A DNA stretch of 64,000 bases from Craterostigma plantagineum (taxonomy: Eukaryota; Streptophyta; Magnoliopsida; Lamiales; Linderniaceae), in assembly GCA_027422505.1 (NCBI GenBank), contig JAPQWV010000418.1, forward strand, positions 310,001 to 374,000, in the 5' to 3' direction. Made by a program: the position numbers and the translations under genes. Position 1 is the stretch's first letter. Each line of letters starts with the position of its first letter. Shown piece after piece: positions 47,608-60,293 of this stretch. The notes below the pieces were generated by a model. The model saw only the letters and a program-made list of their open reading frames with translations. It searched no databases and was not told the origin of the DNA.

Positions 47608-49198
47608 ATGGATCAAGATTTAAAAGACTTCGAACAACAATTAAAATTAATTACACAAATACTAAGAGAACAGGTGTCAAAGACTAAGTCCTCATCCAAT
47701 TCGGAGAACAAAGAAAAGAATTCTAGCCTTAAACCAAAGGAGAGCTACGACTTGATGGCCTATCACGAAGATAAATCAAACCATCTAGCTCTCATGGCTC
47801 GAGTTGAGGATACCTCTGAAGCGAGCTTGTCGAAGAAAACGAGCGATGAAGAGGCTGACACGTCTTCTCTGGAGGTAGTTGTTTCTAACTCTACATTGTT
47901 GAACATGTTAGAATCCTTACAAACTAGGTATGCTAACATGAAAAATGAGCAGAAAAGTACAAAAGAGTTAGAAGAAAAATTATCTAAGTCTGAGGAGAAA
48001 ATAGCTAGTCTCGAATTAGAACTTAGAAGCTCTAATGCGAAAATAGATGAACTAACTAAGAGCTCGAAAATTAATGAGACTAAGACGCCACATTTAGAGG
48101 CGCATAGCTCAAAAGTTAAGGAATTAGAAGACAGACTAGAAAATAACTACAATTGTTTGGCTAGGAACCTCGATGAGAAAGCTAGCCTCAACTGTAGATT
48201 AACAAATGCCATCTATAAGATCACTAGTCTAGAATCTCAATTAGACAATTCTAATGCTAAGATTAGTGAACTGACCAATAGCATAGACGCCTGTCAAGTC
48301 GAGAAGAGCACTGCTCAAAATACGAAGCTATACTCTAAGATTAAACAATTAGAAGATCTTCTTGCGACTTCTAAGCCCGAGGAAACAAAATCTCATCATT
48401 CTGAAAATTCTTCTTCCGTCGATATATCTCATATTCTTAAAAAATGAGAGAATGCTATATTAGAAACGGAAAGAAAGAATTTTGAAGCGGAAAAGAATGC
48501 GCTTTTATTGGAAATATCTAATCTCAAAGCTTCCTCACAAGAAAAGTTAATCTTTATGCAGGTTAAGAAAGAGAAAGAGCCTTTGAGCACCAATAGATCA
48601 AATACTCCAATGAGCAGTTACTTCTACATGTTCGTTAAAGCCCATCAATTTTAGAAGTACAAACTTTGAAAGTGGCTCTTCCTCCGCCAAGAAAATTTTT
48701 CACGTAAATAATTCAAGTTCTAGCGCACAAACTTCATCGTGTGTTTCAAATGATTCTACTAACTTTTCACTTAAAAAGCCTAGAAATAATTTTCGAAATT
48801 CTTATTCTCATGTGAAAAATGTGCATTCTCCACGTAGGAATTACGACATTTCTACTTTACATGCTTATCACTCTATTTGCTCGTATTCTTACATGAAGTA
48901 CCCAGTCAATATTCGTTCCGAAAAGCATTTATTATGACTAGGTACTGAGAGAACCTTTACAAGTACACATTCTAGAAGCACATATTCACATGCTAGAATT
49001 ACTTATCCGTGTAAAATCAAGCAAAAATGGATTCCTAAGTTGGATATCAAGTCACAAAGTCCTAGTCGAATATGGACTCCTAAGACTACATCTTCGACCA
49101 ACTTAGGCTCACAATCTAATTTTACACGATTTACGACTAACTCGTTTTCTGCTAATAAGGGAGGACCCATACGACAATGGGTACCAAAGTCCCGATAG
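47608..49198 (+). pseudogene. Gag-like coiled-coil protein, unit 4
   Basis: Open from ATG 47608 to TGA 48445-48447 (279 codons), same product as unit 3. After the stop, about 7 bp are missing at 48450 and about 6 bp at 48611, so the Ser/Asn-rich part is out of frame. The WVPK tail ends at TAG 49196-49198. Confidence 0.78.
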
Positions 49199-49333
49199 TT
49201 TTGCAGATTTTCCTCATTTATGGAATTCGACGTAGTGGCTCCACGTACATGATAAAGGGATGAGCCGTGAGCTACTACAATTAAGCTTCAATGAGGTATA
49301 TTTCAAACTTACGTATGCATATGAGTTTCGTTG

Positions 49334-49379
<46 letters not shown>

Positions 49380-51559
49380 AATTTTCAAAACTTTTCAAAT
49401 GATACATTTCGATATGCATTTCATTGCTTTAAATGGTTTGAAAATTTCAAATGCATATTATGAACGGAAACGGTAAATATCATTTTTCGATTATTACTTT
49501 TAAATGAGCTTTAATTGAGGGGGAGCTACTCATTATTTAATGAGGAGCAACCTTTATATTTTTTAAGAAGGAAGCACAAATTTTAATTCTTGAGGGGGAG
49601 AAAACTTACAATGACTGATTTAAGGGAATGAGATTCTTAATATTCGTCAAGCTAACTACGCAAATTTCTAGGGGGATAAAATTTGTTTTCGAAGCATTGT
49701 TTTTGGGGAGATATAAATATAATACTACTATATTAATAATGTACATATATATATATATACATATACATATATCCGAAAAAGAAAGGAAATATGAAAAAAG
49801 TGAGATATAAAAAAAAGAGAAAAAGAAAAAAAAGGAAATATGAAAAAAAACCAAAACAAAAAAGCAAAACAAAAAAAATCAAATTTGTTTGATATGCTTC
49901 CCGGTTTTATTCTCCCACATCCAAAGATGGACGTACCACGAAGAATCTCGAGCTTTCAAACGGACAAAATTTTCCAAAGACGACGGTGACGATCTAAGTG
50001 AGATCAAATGCTCAGTATTTTCATCGACCGGCCCCGGCTTACTAATTCAGCTAGAGCAACACTTCTCACGTACCCCGGAAGCACGAATTTCATGTTCCTA
50101 TGGTTCAGTCTAATCCGACTTGATCCTAACCCTGGAACGCGTTGGAGCATTTGAGACCAAGCAAGATTATTTCGATGACGCCTAGGAAGTCTTTGAAGAC
50201 ACATCACTCCCTTATCTCACATAATATTCGGACCAACCCCCATAGGTACAGGTGCTAATTTTAATTAGCTCCCGGGTAGAAGTCGTCGCATTAGGTCCAA
50301 CGGCGCATGCACAACCGAGACTTACCCACTCGTCTATCTCTTAAAAGATAGGTGTTTCATAAATCACGGGGAACCACGTATGCTATCACCATTTCACTCG
50401 GAAACGGGAGATATTGAACTAAGTGGTATTTCGCCCCGTACCACGCTTTTATTGATCACTCCTGTCTAGTGTGTCCTCACTCCCCAAAATTTTCAAATTT
50501 TTAGGACACATACACTTTTTAATACACCTAATCTTTGTGATTATGTTAGAACTTCCGTAGACATGTTCTTTTAAAGACATGCTTCTAGGATCGGAAGGAA
50601 GTACGACCGTTGCAACATCAAAGCAACAACGGTTTCAGCCATCTTCTATGAGCTTTGCTCCTAGTTGATGTCAACGGGACGCCTATGTGGCCCCGGTACT
50701 CATTTCGACGGATTGCCTTTGTGGCTCCGTCCGGTTATTACCCACACCGACCTTTTTGTATGTATTTTTCTACCTCCAAATTAAACATGCCGACATCGTT
50801 CACACGATTCGCCATGAGGGGGAGAAGGGGTTATGCATACACAATCGGTCGGTTCACCTACCAAATTCTGCCGCGCGTACCACTCTGAAACCGGGCTCTC
50901 TCACAACGCCACATTCAAAGGAAGCTCCGTACAACTTTAAAAAAATCAAAGAAAGAGACGACCTACCTTCTTCTGGAATTAGAGACGCTTCTTCGAGGCC
51001 GAACCAGACAACTTCCATTCGAAGAAGACGAATCTGGCGAAACGGAGAAGATGGCTAAACCCCGGGCCCTCTCCTCAATGTTCTCAAGCCCCTTGTTTCC
51101 GGAAGAAGAAGCAAGGACCGAGGACCGAACGACACGTAATTCAAGCATCATCAAGGACTGAAGTTGCCAACCGTGTCCACTGCATCAAGGAGCGAAGTTG
51201 CCACCATGTCCACTGCATCAATGATCGAAGTTGCCAACCGTGTCCACCTCTCCAAACCTCACATCGAACTCCCTGATCTCAACATAAGGTTGACCCAAAT
51301 AGGGGGAGTTTCGAGTTTTATGTGCTTTCAACGGGAGAAATGGAACGTGGACTTTCCAAAATTCGGCAAGAACTTCGTACATCTTACGGCATCTGGGAGA
51401 AGAACTTCAAAAGAAGATTCGACGAAAAAGCCGATGCCTAGAAGACCAAGTGAGCTTGAAGACATTCTAAAGAGGAGATTTCAATGACTCGAGGACTTTT
51501 TCATTTGCAAGACAAAGACAACCCGCGCTATATTGGAAATTGGATACAAAGGGAGAGAT
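49199..51559 (+). other. 3' untranslated region with purine tracts, unit 4
   Basis: Same organisation as 10497-12869. AT tracts at 49337-49377 and 49743-49761. Confidence 0.75.
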
Positions 51560-51920
51560 TGTTGGAACTATTTAATTGTATTCAATTAATATAGTTGTCT
51601 TAATCTTGCTATACAAATTAGTAGTCTTGGACTAAATTGTAATTTATCATTTTGTAGGATTACTTGTGTAAATATACCACGAGGTGGTATATATAAGTGA
51701 ACTCCTAAGAAAATTAGGAGTGCGCTTAGTATTGTTTCGGATCGCAAAATTAGAATTGGAAATTTTAAAGAGAAAATTTCAAGCGCCTTTGTGTTCTTCA
51801 ACGTCGTTTCTCTCTCAAACCTCAACGTTGGTAAATCTCAATCATAAGTGTTCGAATTCTTCAGATTTACTATCCGATTCTTCGTAATTCGATCTAGGTT
51901 GGATATTAGGGGCCCTAACA
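51560..51920 (+). repeat. 3' LTR, unit 4
   Basis: 361 bp, TGTTGGAAC to GGGCCCTAACA, followed by AAAGG (51921-51925). Confidence 0.93.
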
Positions 51921-52955
51921 AAAGGTATGTATGATCAACACACTGTTGATGTTGGTAGGAGAACTTGCAGCTGTAAAAATGGGATTTATCTGGTATTCCT
52001 TGCAAGCATGCGATTTCTGCTATATGGTGTAGACACGAAGACCCGGAGACTTATGTGCATAAGTTCTACAGTGTTGAATCATACAAAAAATGCTATCAAG
52101 GCTCAATTGCACCAATAAACAGTGCTGATTTATGGCCTAATCTTCCTTTAGCAGCTCCTCTGCCTCCCATCTATACCAACAATAAACCAGGCAGACCAAA
52201 GAAAATGAGAAGAAGAGAACCTGATGAACCCCCCAGCCAAAATCAAACACATGTCAAGAAGCTGCGAAGGGTGAATAAATGCAGGCTTTGTGGTCAGAGA
52301 GGTCATATTGCAAGAAAATGCAATAAGAGAGATCCACATGAGGTATCTACTGATGTTCCAGCTAATGAGGCTCCACTAGAAGTAGTTCCAGAGATTCCAG
52401 CTTATGAGGCTCCACTAGAAGTAGTTCTAGAGATTCGAGCTAATGAGATTCCGGTGTCACATGAGAATCCATGTTCAAGTACCGGGCCTAGAAAACTTCA
52501 GGTAATTTGTAGTTTATACTTAAGTATAGATATCATGAATATTGGAATTTTTTAATATTTTTATTTTCAGGTTAAAAATATTTTGGGATGAGTAGAACAA
52601 GAAGCCAAGCAAATCTCAAGCAACTCAAGTGCAGACTTCAAAGGTAGTTATGTGTGCAACTGGAATCTCAGTAAAGCTTAAGTAATTGTGCTGCATATTC
52701 AAATTGTATGACTGTATTTTGCAGCTCAAAAGCATAAGAGAGGACAATTTGCAGAATGGTAATTTGGCTTTTGTTAAAAGAGGGAGACCCTATACCACTA
52801 TCTCAAAATTGAAGGCTAGTATTGCTCCGAGAGGCAAGATTCATCTAGAGAGCCATAGCCAAAGTTCATCTCAGCCTACTACTGTCAGAAATCCTCCTTT
52901 CAAAACTGGAAAGTGTTGCATTCCTCTCAGCCTTGATGGTCGAATGTTAGTCTGA
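51921..52955 (+). pseudogene. MULE transposase 3' part, unit 4, frameshifted
   Basis: As units 1-3, but one A is missing in the run at about 51976, inside the SWIM finger. The Cys-x-Cys and the later Cys-x-His are therefore in different frames. The CCHC part is open over 52055-52555. Last exon ends TGA 52953-52955. Confidence 0.85.
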
Positions 52956-53475
52956 TATGATGTGCTTTTGTCACAGGCTAGTTTTTGTCATGTAGTTGTT
53001 GTGTTGGTTGGTTAGTTTAAGACTCTAGCTGCTGTGTTTCAGACCTGAAGTTGATGTGGTAACATGTTGTGTTTGACTAGCAAATTGTGTTATATGCTAT
53101 ATCAGGATGTTATGTTAAGCTGGTAATTTTAGTTGCTCCGTTCACCTGTGTTAAGCCGTTGTTTCCGATAGCCCCGTCCCGCGGAAATCATTACCAAAAG
53201 CATTACATAAACCATTACATAGTGAATAAATCAATCACATAATTACAAAGCCAACGTTACATAAATCATTGTACAAACCATTGCGGAAACTATTACAGAA
53301 ACAATTGTAGAAACCCTTGCAGAAACCATTACAGAAACCATTGCAAAAGCTAAGATGAAACCATTACACAAACCATTACATAATACTAGCTGATAAACCA
53401 TCGGATAAACTATCAGATAATTCTAGCTGATAAGCATAAAAATTGCTATTATTAATAGTAGCCCCAAGAGTAAAA
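52956..53475. other. convergent spacer with AAACCATTACA repeats, unit 4
   Basis: Matches 14262-14783. Repeats at about 53187-53378. No gene seen. Confidence 0.65.
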
Positions 53476-54071
53476 TTATGTAATTCTTTCTTCTACAAGA
53501 TATCTCCAAGGTATCACTTTCTCATATTTCTTCACCCTTCTCTTGCAAGGCCCAATATCACTTCCTAACTGCATAATCTTATTCTTACAATCACGTAATT
53601 CTTCATCCATTTGATTTTTCGACAGATTTTCCAAATTACTTGTGTGATTACCACGGATATTCAATTCTTGTAGGCAATCAATCCTTCCCTTCATGAATAT
53701 TATAATTTCATTTGATCTAGGACTCATCTCCGAATCCCACCACTCGAAAACATTACAACCATTTGACCTCTGCAACAAAATAGATGAATTATATATGTAA
53801 CCTAATGAAACATATATAAATAATTTCAAAAATAAAAGATAGGAAATCAATTTAAATTATAAATTATGCTTCTAACCCGATAATGATGGCACATCCGAAA
53901 CCTCCTCCCAGGGTTTGTAGTCGTCCATGCCGTCAATAGCTGAAGCTCAAATCCACATTTGCAAAATAGAGGTTCGGTCGGAACAATCGCAGGGTTTGCG
54001 GGTTCATAGCGTAGCCTTCTACTGTTAATGGAGCTCGACGAAGCTGAAGATCTACTGCTCCTGTTTAAATT
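53476..54071 (-). CDS. GRF-type zinc-finger protein, unit 4 (exons open)
   Basis: Exon 1 about 54071-53877, intron 53770-53876, exon 2 53769-53476. Same predicted product as unit 2. No in-frame ATG seen in exon 1. Confidence 0.62.
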
Positions 54072-54149
54072 TCAGAATTTTTTCGGAGAAAAAAAAGCCT
54101 GACGCGTGCCCGAATTTTTGTGCATTTACTCTGTTTCAGCCATACCCAT

Positions 54150-54348
54150 TTTTTACTGTTTAGGGAAGGTGAGGAGGGTCACGTGAGCTGCGTGTGCCGT
54201 GCTTCCATTTAAATTGACGACATAACTAGCGCCGGGACTAATTTGGTTTATTTTTTTATAACATCGGGGACTAAATTGGTCCCCGAAAAACATTGGGGAC
54301 AAAATTGGTCCATAGGTTAAAAATCGGGGACCAATTTAGGTTTTATCC
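54150..54348 (-). repeat. MULE right TIR, unit 4
   Basis: Same as 15459-15657, followed by GAGCGAGAAAG. Confidence 0.9.
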
Positions 54349-56443
54349 GAGCGAGAAAGTATTTCGATTTTAAAATAGTTTTGCGCTATGGAATTTTACG
54401 ATCGAGAAAATTGATAGCGAGAAACTTGGTGAGTCGCCGAGAAAGTTTTCGATCGATAAAATCATCACTGTGCAAGTTTGCGATCGAGAAATTTTATCGT
54501 TGAAAAATTAATTTTATCGCTGCTAAAATTCTCGACCAAGAATGAAAGTGAAATCAACTGTTTGCGACTGTAAGTTTTGCGCTCGAAATTTATTTTGCAC
54601 CTATTATATCTATTTAGTTCAGTAATCTTTTCGCTCGCAAAAAATCCTAAAATTCAATTTCTGGATTGTAATTATTTTTCAATCTACGTTATCATTCTTA
54701 ACGGCTAAGTCAAAAGTTTAGCGATCAAAAAACTTTTTACAGTGCAAACGGTAGAAATATTGAAATTCAATTGACACTGTTTGTGAGCAAAAAAGTTCTT
54801 TGATGCCTTCAAATGGTGATATTCCAGATTAAGTCTTACTTCCAATCAAACTCAAATAACGCAGAGAATCAAAATAATCTACCTTAAAACGATCAAGAAA
54901 CTTCGAAATTAACATAATATGCAGTATTAAACCTAGATTATGCTAACAGATTGGTCTTTACCCACTGCAAATAAGCATTCTAGTTCTCAGAATATGAACA
55001 GACGAGAAATGAACACAGGATCATGTGAAATATATCACAATACAGATGCAAATGAGTTTAAATACACGATATTCCCTAAATGAAGTCAAATCTACCTTCC
55101 AAAGCCGAAAATCAGAGGAAAAATCGAAAGATTTGAAGGATTTTGACGTTCGTCTTTTGAGAGAAAAAGCTTTTCGCACGAAAATTTGACTGTTGAATTT
55201 TGCGATCGAGGGTTTTAGCGTGTATTTAGGGATTTTCGATTACAAGCAATGATTTCGTTTAATTGGGCTGATTAGACGTTTTGCGAGACTTAGTGAATTT
55301 ATGCCCATTACTGTTTACGATCGAGAAACTTACGATCGAGAAATTTTCTTTGGTTACTATTTACTTTTCGCTCGACGATTTCGATCGAAAATCAGTTGGT
55401 TCCTGTTTAATTTTCGCTCGTCAATATGAAGGCGAAAATTACAACTTGGTCCCAAAGTCAATTTTCGCTCAAGAAACTGCGAATGAACATTGAGAAATTC
55501 GCCCGAGTTTCTCGATGGTAAATTTTTCTATGTATGTCAGATTGATCCTAAGTTTAAAGAGTAAACCAAAAAATTGCTCCCCCTAAATATAATATCGAAT
55601 GTAATTAACTCCCTGTAATTTTTGAGCGGTGACAACTTGCTCCAAGGCTTGATCATCGAAAACATGTAACACTTAGAGTAAATTATCAAGAATATTTGAG
55701 TTAATTTTGGAAGCAATTTTACCAATTAGGCTCGGTACCTTTCTGAAAAAAATTTGTTAGATCCAACTCATAAAACAAGTTAGAGATCAAATGATTTAAC
55801 CGTCAAAATTTTATATAATGCCGTATACTCCATGTCCGGAATAATTCGTGAAGTCCTCCTCTTTACTTCTGCAAAAAACTTAGAGAAAGAACATCAAGCA
55901 AGTTTGGAGTTTAAGACATATTATTGTATATGCTCCCCCTCAAATGATGCACCAAAAACGATTTGGTCATGAAAACACATAGAATCAATTGGCACAAACT
56001 AAATGAGTAACGCACAATTTAAACAATTTCACTTAGATACATGGTACCCGAATCATGTATTCAAAATGTTACGCGATGGTATGAGCATAAACAAGTAAAA
56101 TCGCATTTAATCATTTCAGCGTAAATGCAAATTAAACTTGCATATCAGACTGTGCGAGAATTCTTTTATACGTATAATTTTTTAATCTTAAGCATATTAA
56201 TATTATTAATAGTATGAGGTCAGATTATTTTCCTACGATCATTCTCACGCCTAAAAATTTCACACGACACTTGAAAGGATCATATGCCGTCAAGTCATGT
56301 CATCAAACTAAAGAGTCCTAAGTTCATAGTATGATCCATTTCGACAACTCTCACTAGGTTCACTCTAGCACTAGATTATTTTTACTTGGAATTTTTATAT
56401 TTATATCACTCAAGTCAACACAAGCAATATTAAGTCAATTTAC
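54349..56443. other. non-coding copia-related flank, unit 4
   Basis: Matches 15658-17751. No gene seen. Confidence 0.6.
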
Positions 56444-56626
56444 CTGTGATCGAAGCGTTTTTAATCTTTTACCTATGCGCAAGACCGTCGATTTGGAATC
56501 ATAGAGACTGTAAGGGGTTTAATTTGGTTCTTGACTTAGAAGGGAAGTTTTATCTTGGAATTGTGGACTAAAGATTTTCTTCCTTTTCTTCGTCGTCTTC
56601 TTCACCGACATTTTGATCTTATCCAT
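56444..56626 (-). pseudogene. possible first exon of the post-pol ORF, unit 4
   Basis: Same as 17752-17935, with one T fewer in the GGGGTTTAAT run. ATG at 56626, donor at 56444. Confidence 0.33.
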
Positions 56627-57727
56627 CCTTAAATTTTTCATACTTGATCAAGCTGATGCTCCGCTTCTCTATGAGGCTGAGAGATTATCTAAGGCAAAGT
56701 TCTTCACGTTTGTTCTCGGGTTGATACCGTGCTTCTCTTCTTTTAATCCCTAGAGAGGTTTCAAAGATTATCGATTTGGAGAAGTTCAAAGTTATGGAAT
56801 TCGAACCCAAGCCGTGCTCCTCTTCTCGTTGTCTCGATATAAGACCGGATTATCGTTGGAGAAGTTCACTTCGTGGTGCTCCCTTCCAGCCATTCTGACG
56901 AGTATACGAGATTATCGAAGGAGAAGTTCACAGCAAGATCCATGCCCTCTTCTTATGATTTCAATAATTAGGAAGGCAGGTTCTTTTGGACTATTTATTG
57001 TGCGTTGAGCATTCCTCGTGTTCGTTTCCCATCTCCTTTTGTCATCATTTTCTTCTTTTCTTTTGTCGCCTTTTTCTCCCCCTCCTTTTCTCGTTTATGC
57101 AACCCTCTGAAATTTATGAATTACGGTTGAAGGCTTGATTGGGATACAAATGAGGAAAAGGATATCGAAGAAGGCTCAAAAGGGATGACTAGAGGAATTA
57201 TTTCAAGGATGATATTGTCTCTGTGTAATGCCAAGTGAGGAATTTCCTAAGTGCTCTAATCATTTTCCTACGGAATTAGCGCAAGGTGAGTATGAAGCCA
57301 GGAATCACTAGTTAACACAAGCAATTGATGTGTGACTCGCTCAAGAATAGATCCATAGAAAAGAAAAATAAAAGGCCAGAATCCTCACTTATGTAAAGTG
57401 GCTTTGTGTCTAGTGTAGCAAACTAGTGACCTTTAGACAAAAGAATGCGACTAGACAGACAATATTAAGCAACAAATCAGTCTCATGTCAGTGAAATCTA
57501 TTCGTGACGTAGATCGAGCATCCTAAAGATATCGTCATGCCCCTAATATTATACTTATATGTATAATATTTTTGTAGTTTTGAATTATTTAGTATTATTA
57601 TATTTTTATTTCAAAATTGAAATATTTAACGCAAGATATAACAGTTTTTAGTATAGAAAACACATAGCATAGAGCATGTGAAAGCACATAGATTCACATA
57701 GTGCACAAATTACGGGAGGTTCAACAT
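56627..57727. other. flank downstream of copia pol, unit 4
   Basis: Matches 43632-44733. No gene recognised. Confidence 0.6.
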
Positions 57728-59460
57728 GCCTAATTTTTCGACAAGGAATTGGAACCATATCCAATGCCTTGGTGAAAATGTCAGCTAGTTGATATTCCGT
57801 TTTCGCAAAATACATGTCAATGGTGCCTTTTCTACGTGATCTTTTTAAAGTGATATCGTATGTCTATGTATTTTGTGCGTGAATGGTGAACAGGATTGCA
57901 CGTAATCACAATGGCACTTTGGCTATCGCTATAATGGGTATATTATTTAGATTGTACCCATACTCGCGAAGCTGAGTCCGCATCCATAGCATATGCGAGC
58001 AACAGCTGGCGGCCGCGACATATTCTGCTTCAGCCATCGATGTTGAGACGCAGTTCTGCTTTTTGGATGACCAGCAAACCAGCTTTTTGCCTAGAAATTG
58101 AGCACCACCGAATATCATTTTCCTGTCCATTCGGCAACCTGCATAGTCAGCATCAGTGTAGCCAATTAGTTTGAAATTCATACCTTTAGGATACCACAAT
58201 CCTAAGGTAGATGTGCCCTTAATAGCACAAGATTCACTTCACCGCAAGCATGTGAGATTCCTTAGGGTCGGCTTGAAAACAAGCACATAAACAGGTGGCA
58301 AACATGATGTCCGGCCGGCTTGATGTGAGTTATAGAAGAGACCCAATGATGCTGCGATAGAGGGTGATGTCGATCGTTTTTCCATTGGGATCGGCATCCA
58401 ACTTGCAGCTTGGTGACATAGGAGTGCTGAGGGGCTTACTCTGATCTTGATGGAACTTATTCAGAATATCCTTGATGTATTTGGTTTGACTGATGAAAAT
58501 CCCATCATCTAGTTGTCTGACTTGAAGCCCTAAGAAGAATTGCATTTCTCCCATGTGACTCATTTCAAATTTGCTCTTCATTAGATTTCCAAATTTCTTG
58601 CAAAGCCGTGGATTTGTTGATCCGAAGATGATGTCATCGACGTATACTTGGACGACTATCAGATCTTTGTCTTTCCATTTGATGAAGAGAGTCGTATCGA
58701 TCGTTCCTCGAATGAATCCAGACTTCACGAGGAATTCATTCAGGACATCATACCAAACACATGGGGCTTGTTTTAGTCCGTAAAGAGCTTTATCCAATCG
58801 GTAGACGTGATCGGGGTGTGCTTGATCAACAAAGCCTTCTGATCGAGCGACATAGACTTCTTCTTTTAACACGCCATTGAGAAAGGCAGTCGTAACGTCC
58901 ATTTGGTAGACTTTAAAGTCTTTATGAGCCGCATAAGCCACGAAGAGATGAATGGCTTCGATTCGGACAACAGGAGCATACGTCTCGTCGTAGTCAATTC
59001 CTTCCTGTTGGTTATAGCCCGTTGCAACCAGTCTCGCTTCATTCCTAATCACTTCTCCATCTTCATTCTTTATGTTCTTAAATACCCGTTTTGTTCCGAT
59101 GATTGTTTTCCCATGCGGATGCGGTACTAGGGTCCACACTTGAAGGCGTTCGAATTGATTAATTTCATCTTGCATGGAAGTAACCCAATCTGAATCCTTA
59201 AGTGCGTCGGCTACCTTGGTTGGCTAATTTTGGCTTAAGAAGCTGCTGAAGAGACTGTGTTGATGACGTGTCCGTGCTCCACTCGGAGGATCACTAATAA
59301 TCTGATCGGCTGGATGTGCTCGAGTCATTTTTGCTCGTGTGGTAGAGCAGAACTCGACGCATCGGCCATTTGAGGACTGAGACTACCAATGATTTCAGTT
59401 TGTTCATTAGGTTGAGGTAAGTCAGATTCTGCACTTGGATTGAGTGTTTCTGATGAGACT
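57728..59460 (-). pseudogene. copia RT and RNase H, unit 4, continuous with integrase
   Basis: The best-preserved RT in the window. 58330-59175 is open for 281 codons with [50 protein letters not shown] (catalytic Asp pair) and [10 protein letters not shown]. It ends at TAA 58330-58332 within [14 protein letters not shown], shared with unit 3. RNase H (57906-58199 and frames beyond) has GYTDADYAG and MAEAEYVAAA. A missing base near 59327 breaks the stretch upstream of RT, where the junction copies keep a Trp (KWTRAHPAD). A final frameshift near 57935 breaks the RNase H tail. This unit alone joins the rest of the polyprotein. Confidence 0.92.
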
Positions 59461-60293
59461 TCATCATTGATTGTTATAGGCTCTTCCGTGATTTGTGGTA
59501 AGTCTGAATCGGGTGGGTAGGGAGATTTGAAGAGCTTGGTATGTCCGCATCGTCGAGTGGGGAGTCCACTAAAGGTCTAGCATTAACGGTTTCTGGCCGA
59601 TATACGGGCTCAAAGAGAGAGTCCAGATCAACACAAGTCTCAGAGCTTATTCAGACGTTGATTCCTTAGTTGTTGCCATCTTCTGTTTGTTTTGTACCAA
59701 CACACCAGTGTATATGATTTCTGAACCGTCGTATTCAGAAGCCATCGGGTTTGGCACAGGTCCTGAACCGAGGTGTGCAGGAGCTATTTCTGCCACTTCA
59801 TGGAAAGTGACGTTATAACTTTCTTTGATTGATCGGTTGGACTTGATGTAAACTCGGTATGCCTTTGATGTTGATAAATACCCAACGAATGCGGCTTCGA
59901 ATGCCTTAGGGTCGAACTTAGCGCATTGCTCTCTGTCGTTTGCCACAAAGCACTTGCACCCAAAGACTTTGAAGAATGAGATATTGGGTACCCGTTTGTT
60001 TATTATTTCGTACCGAGTCTTATCGAAGTGCTTGTGAACCACCGTTCTGTTCTGAGTGAAACAAGCGGTATTTACTGCTTCAGCCCAAAGGAAGTGAGGG
60101 AGGCCGGAATGGATCAGCATTGTACGGGCGGCGGCCTCTACTAGAGTCATGTTCTTCCTTTCAACAACTCCGTTCTGTTGAGGAGTCTTAGCGGCTGAGA
60201 ATTGCTGGCTAATGCCAAGTTTCTGATAAAATTCACTGAGATACTTGGTCTTGAACTCAGTGCTGTTGTCCGTTCGATGACTTGGATGGATTG
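59461..60293 (-). pseudogene. copia integrase, C-terminal part
   Basis: 60150-59647 is open: MTLVEAAARTML, FLWAEAVNTACF, VFGCKCFVAND and AAFVGYLSTSKAYRVY are typical of the end of copia integrase. Just upstream (60285-60150) the second catalytic Asp (RTDN) and the catalytic Glu (NGVVERKN) are recognisable in another frame. A frameshift near 60285 separates this part from the integrase start. The linker to RT (59646-59461) has several stops. Confidence 0.85.

Larger units (their letters stand above)
46346..59333. repeat. tandem unit 4 (about 13.0 kb)
   Basis: Last unit. Its right edge is not a junction: copia sequence continues without a break into integrase and gag. It carries private indels in Gag (about 48450 and 48611), the SWIM finger (about 51976) and the RT start (about 59327). 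Confidence 0.93.
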
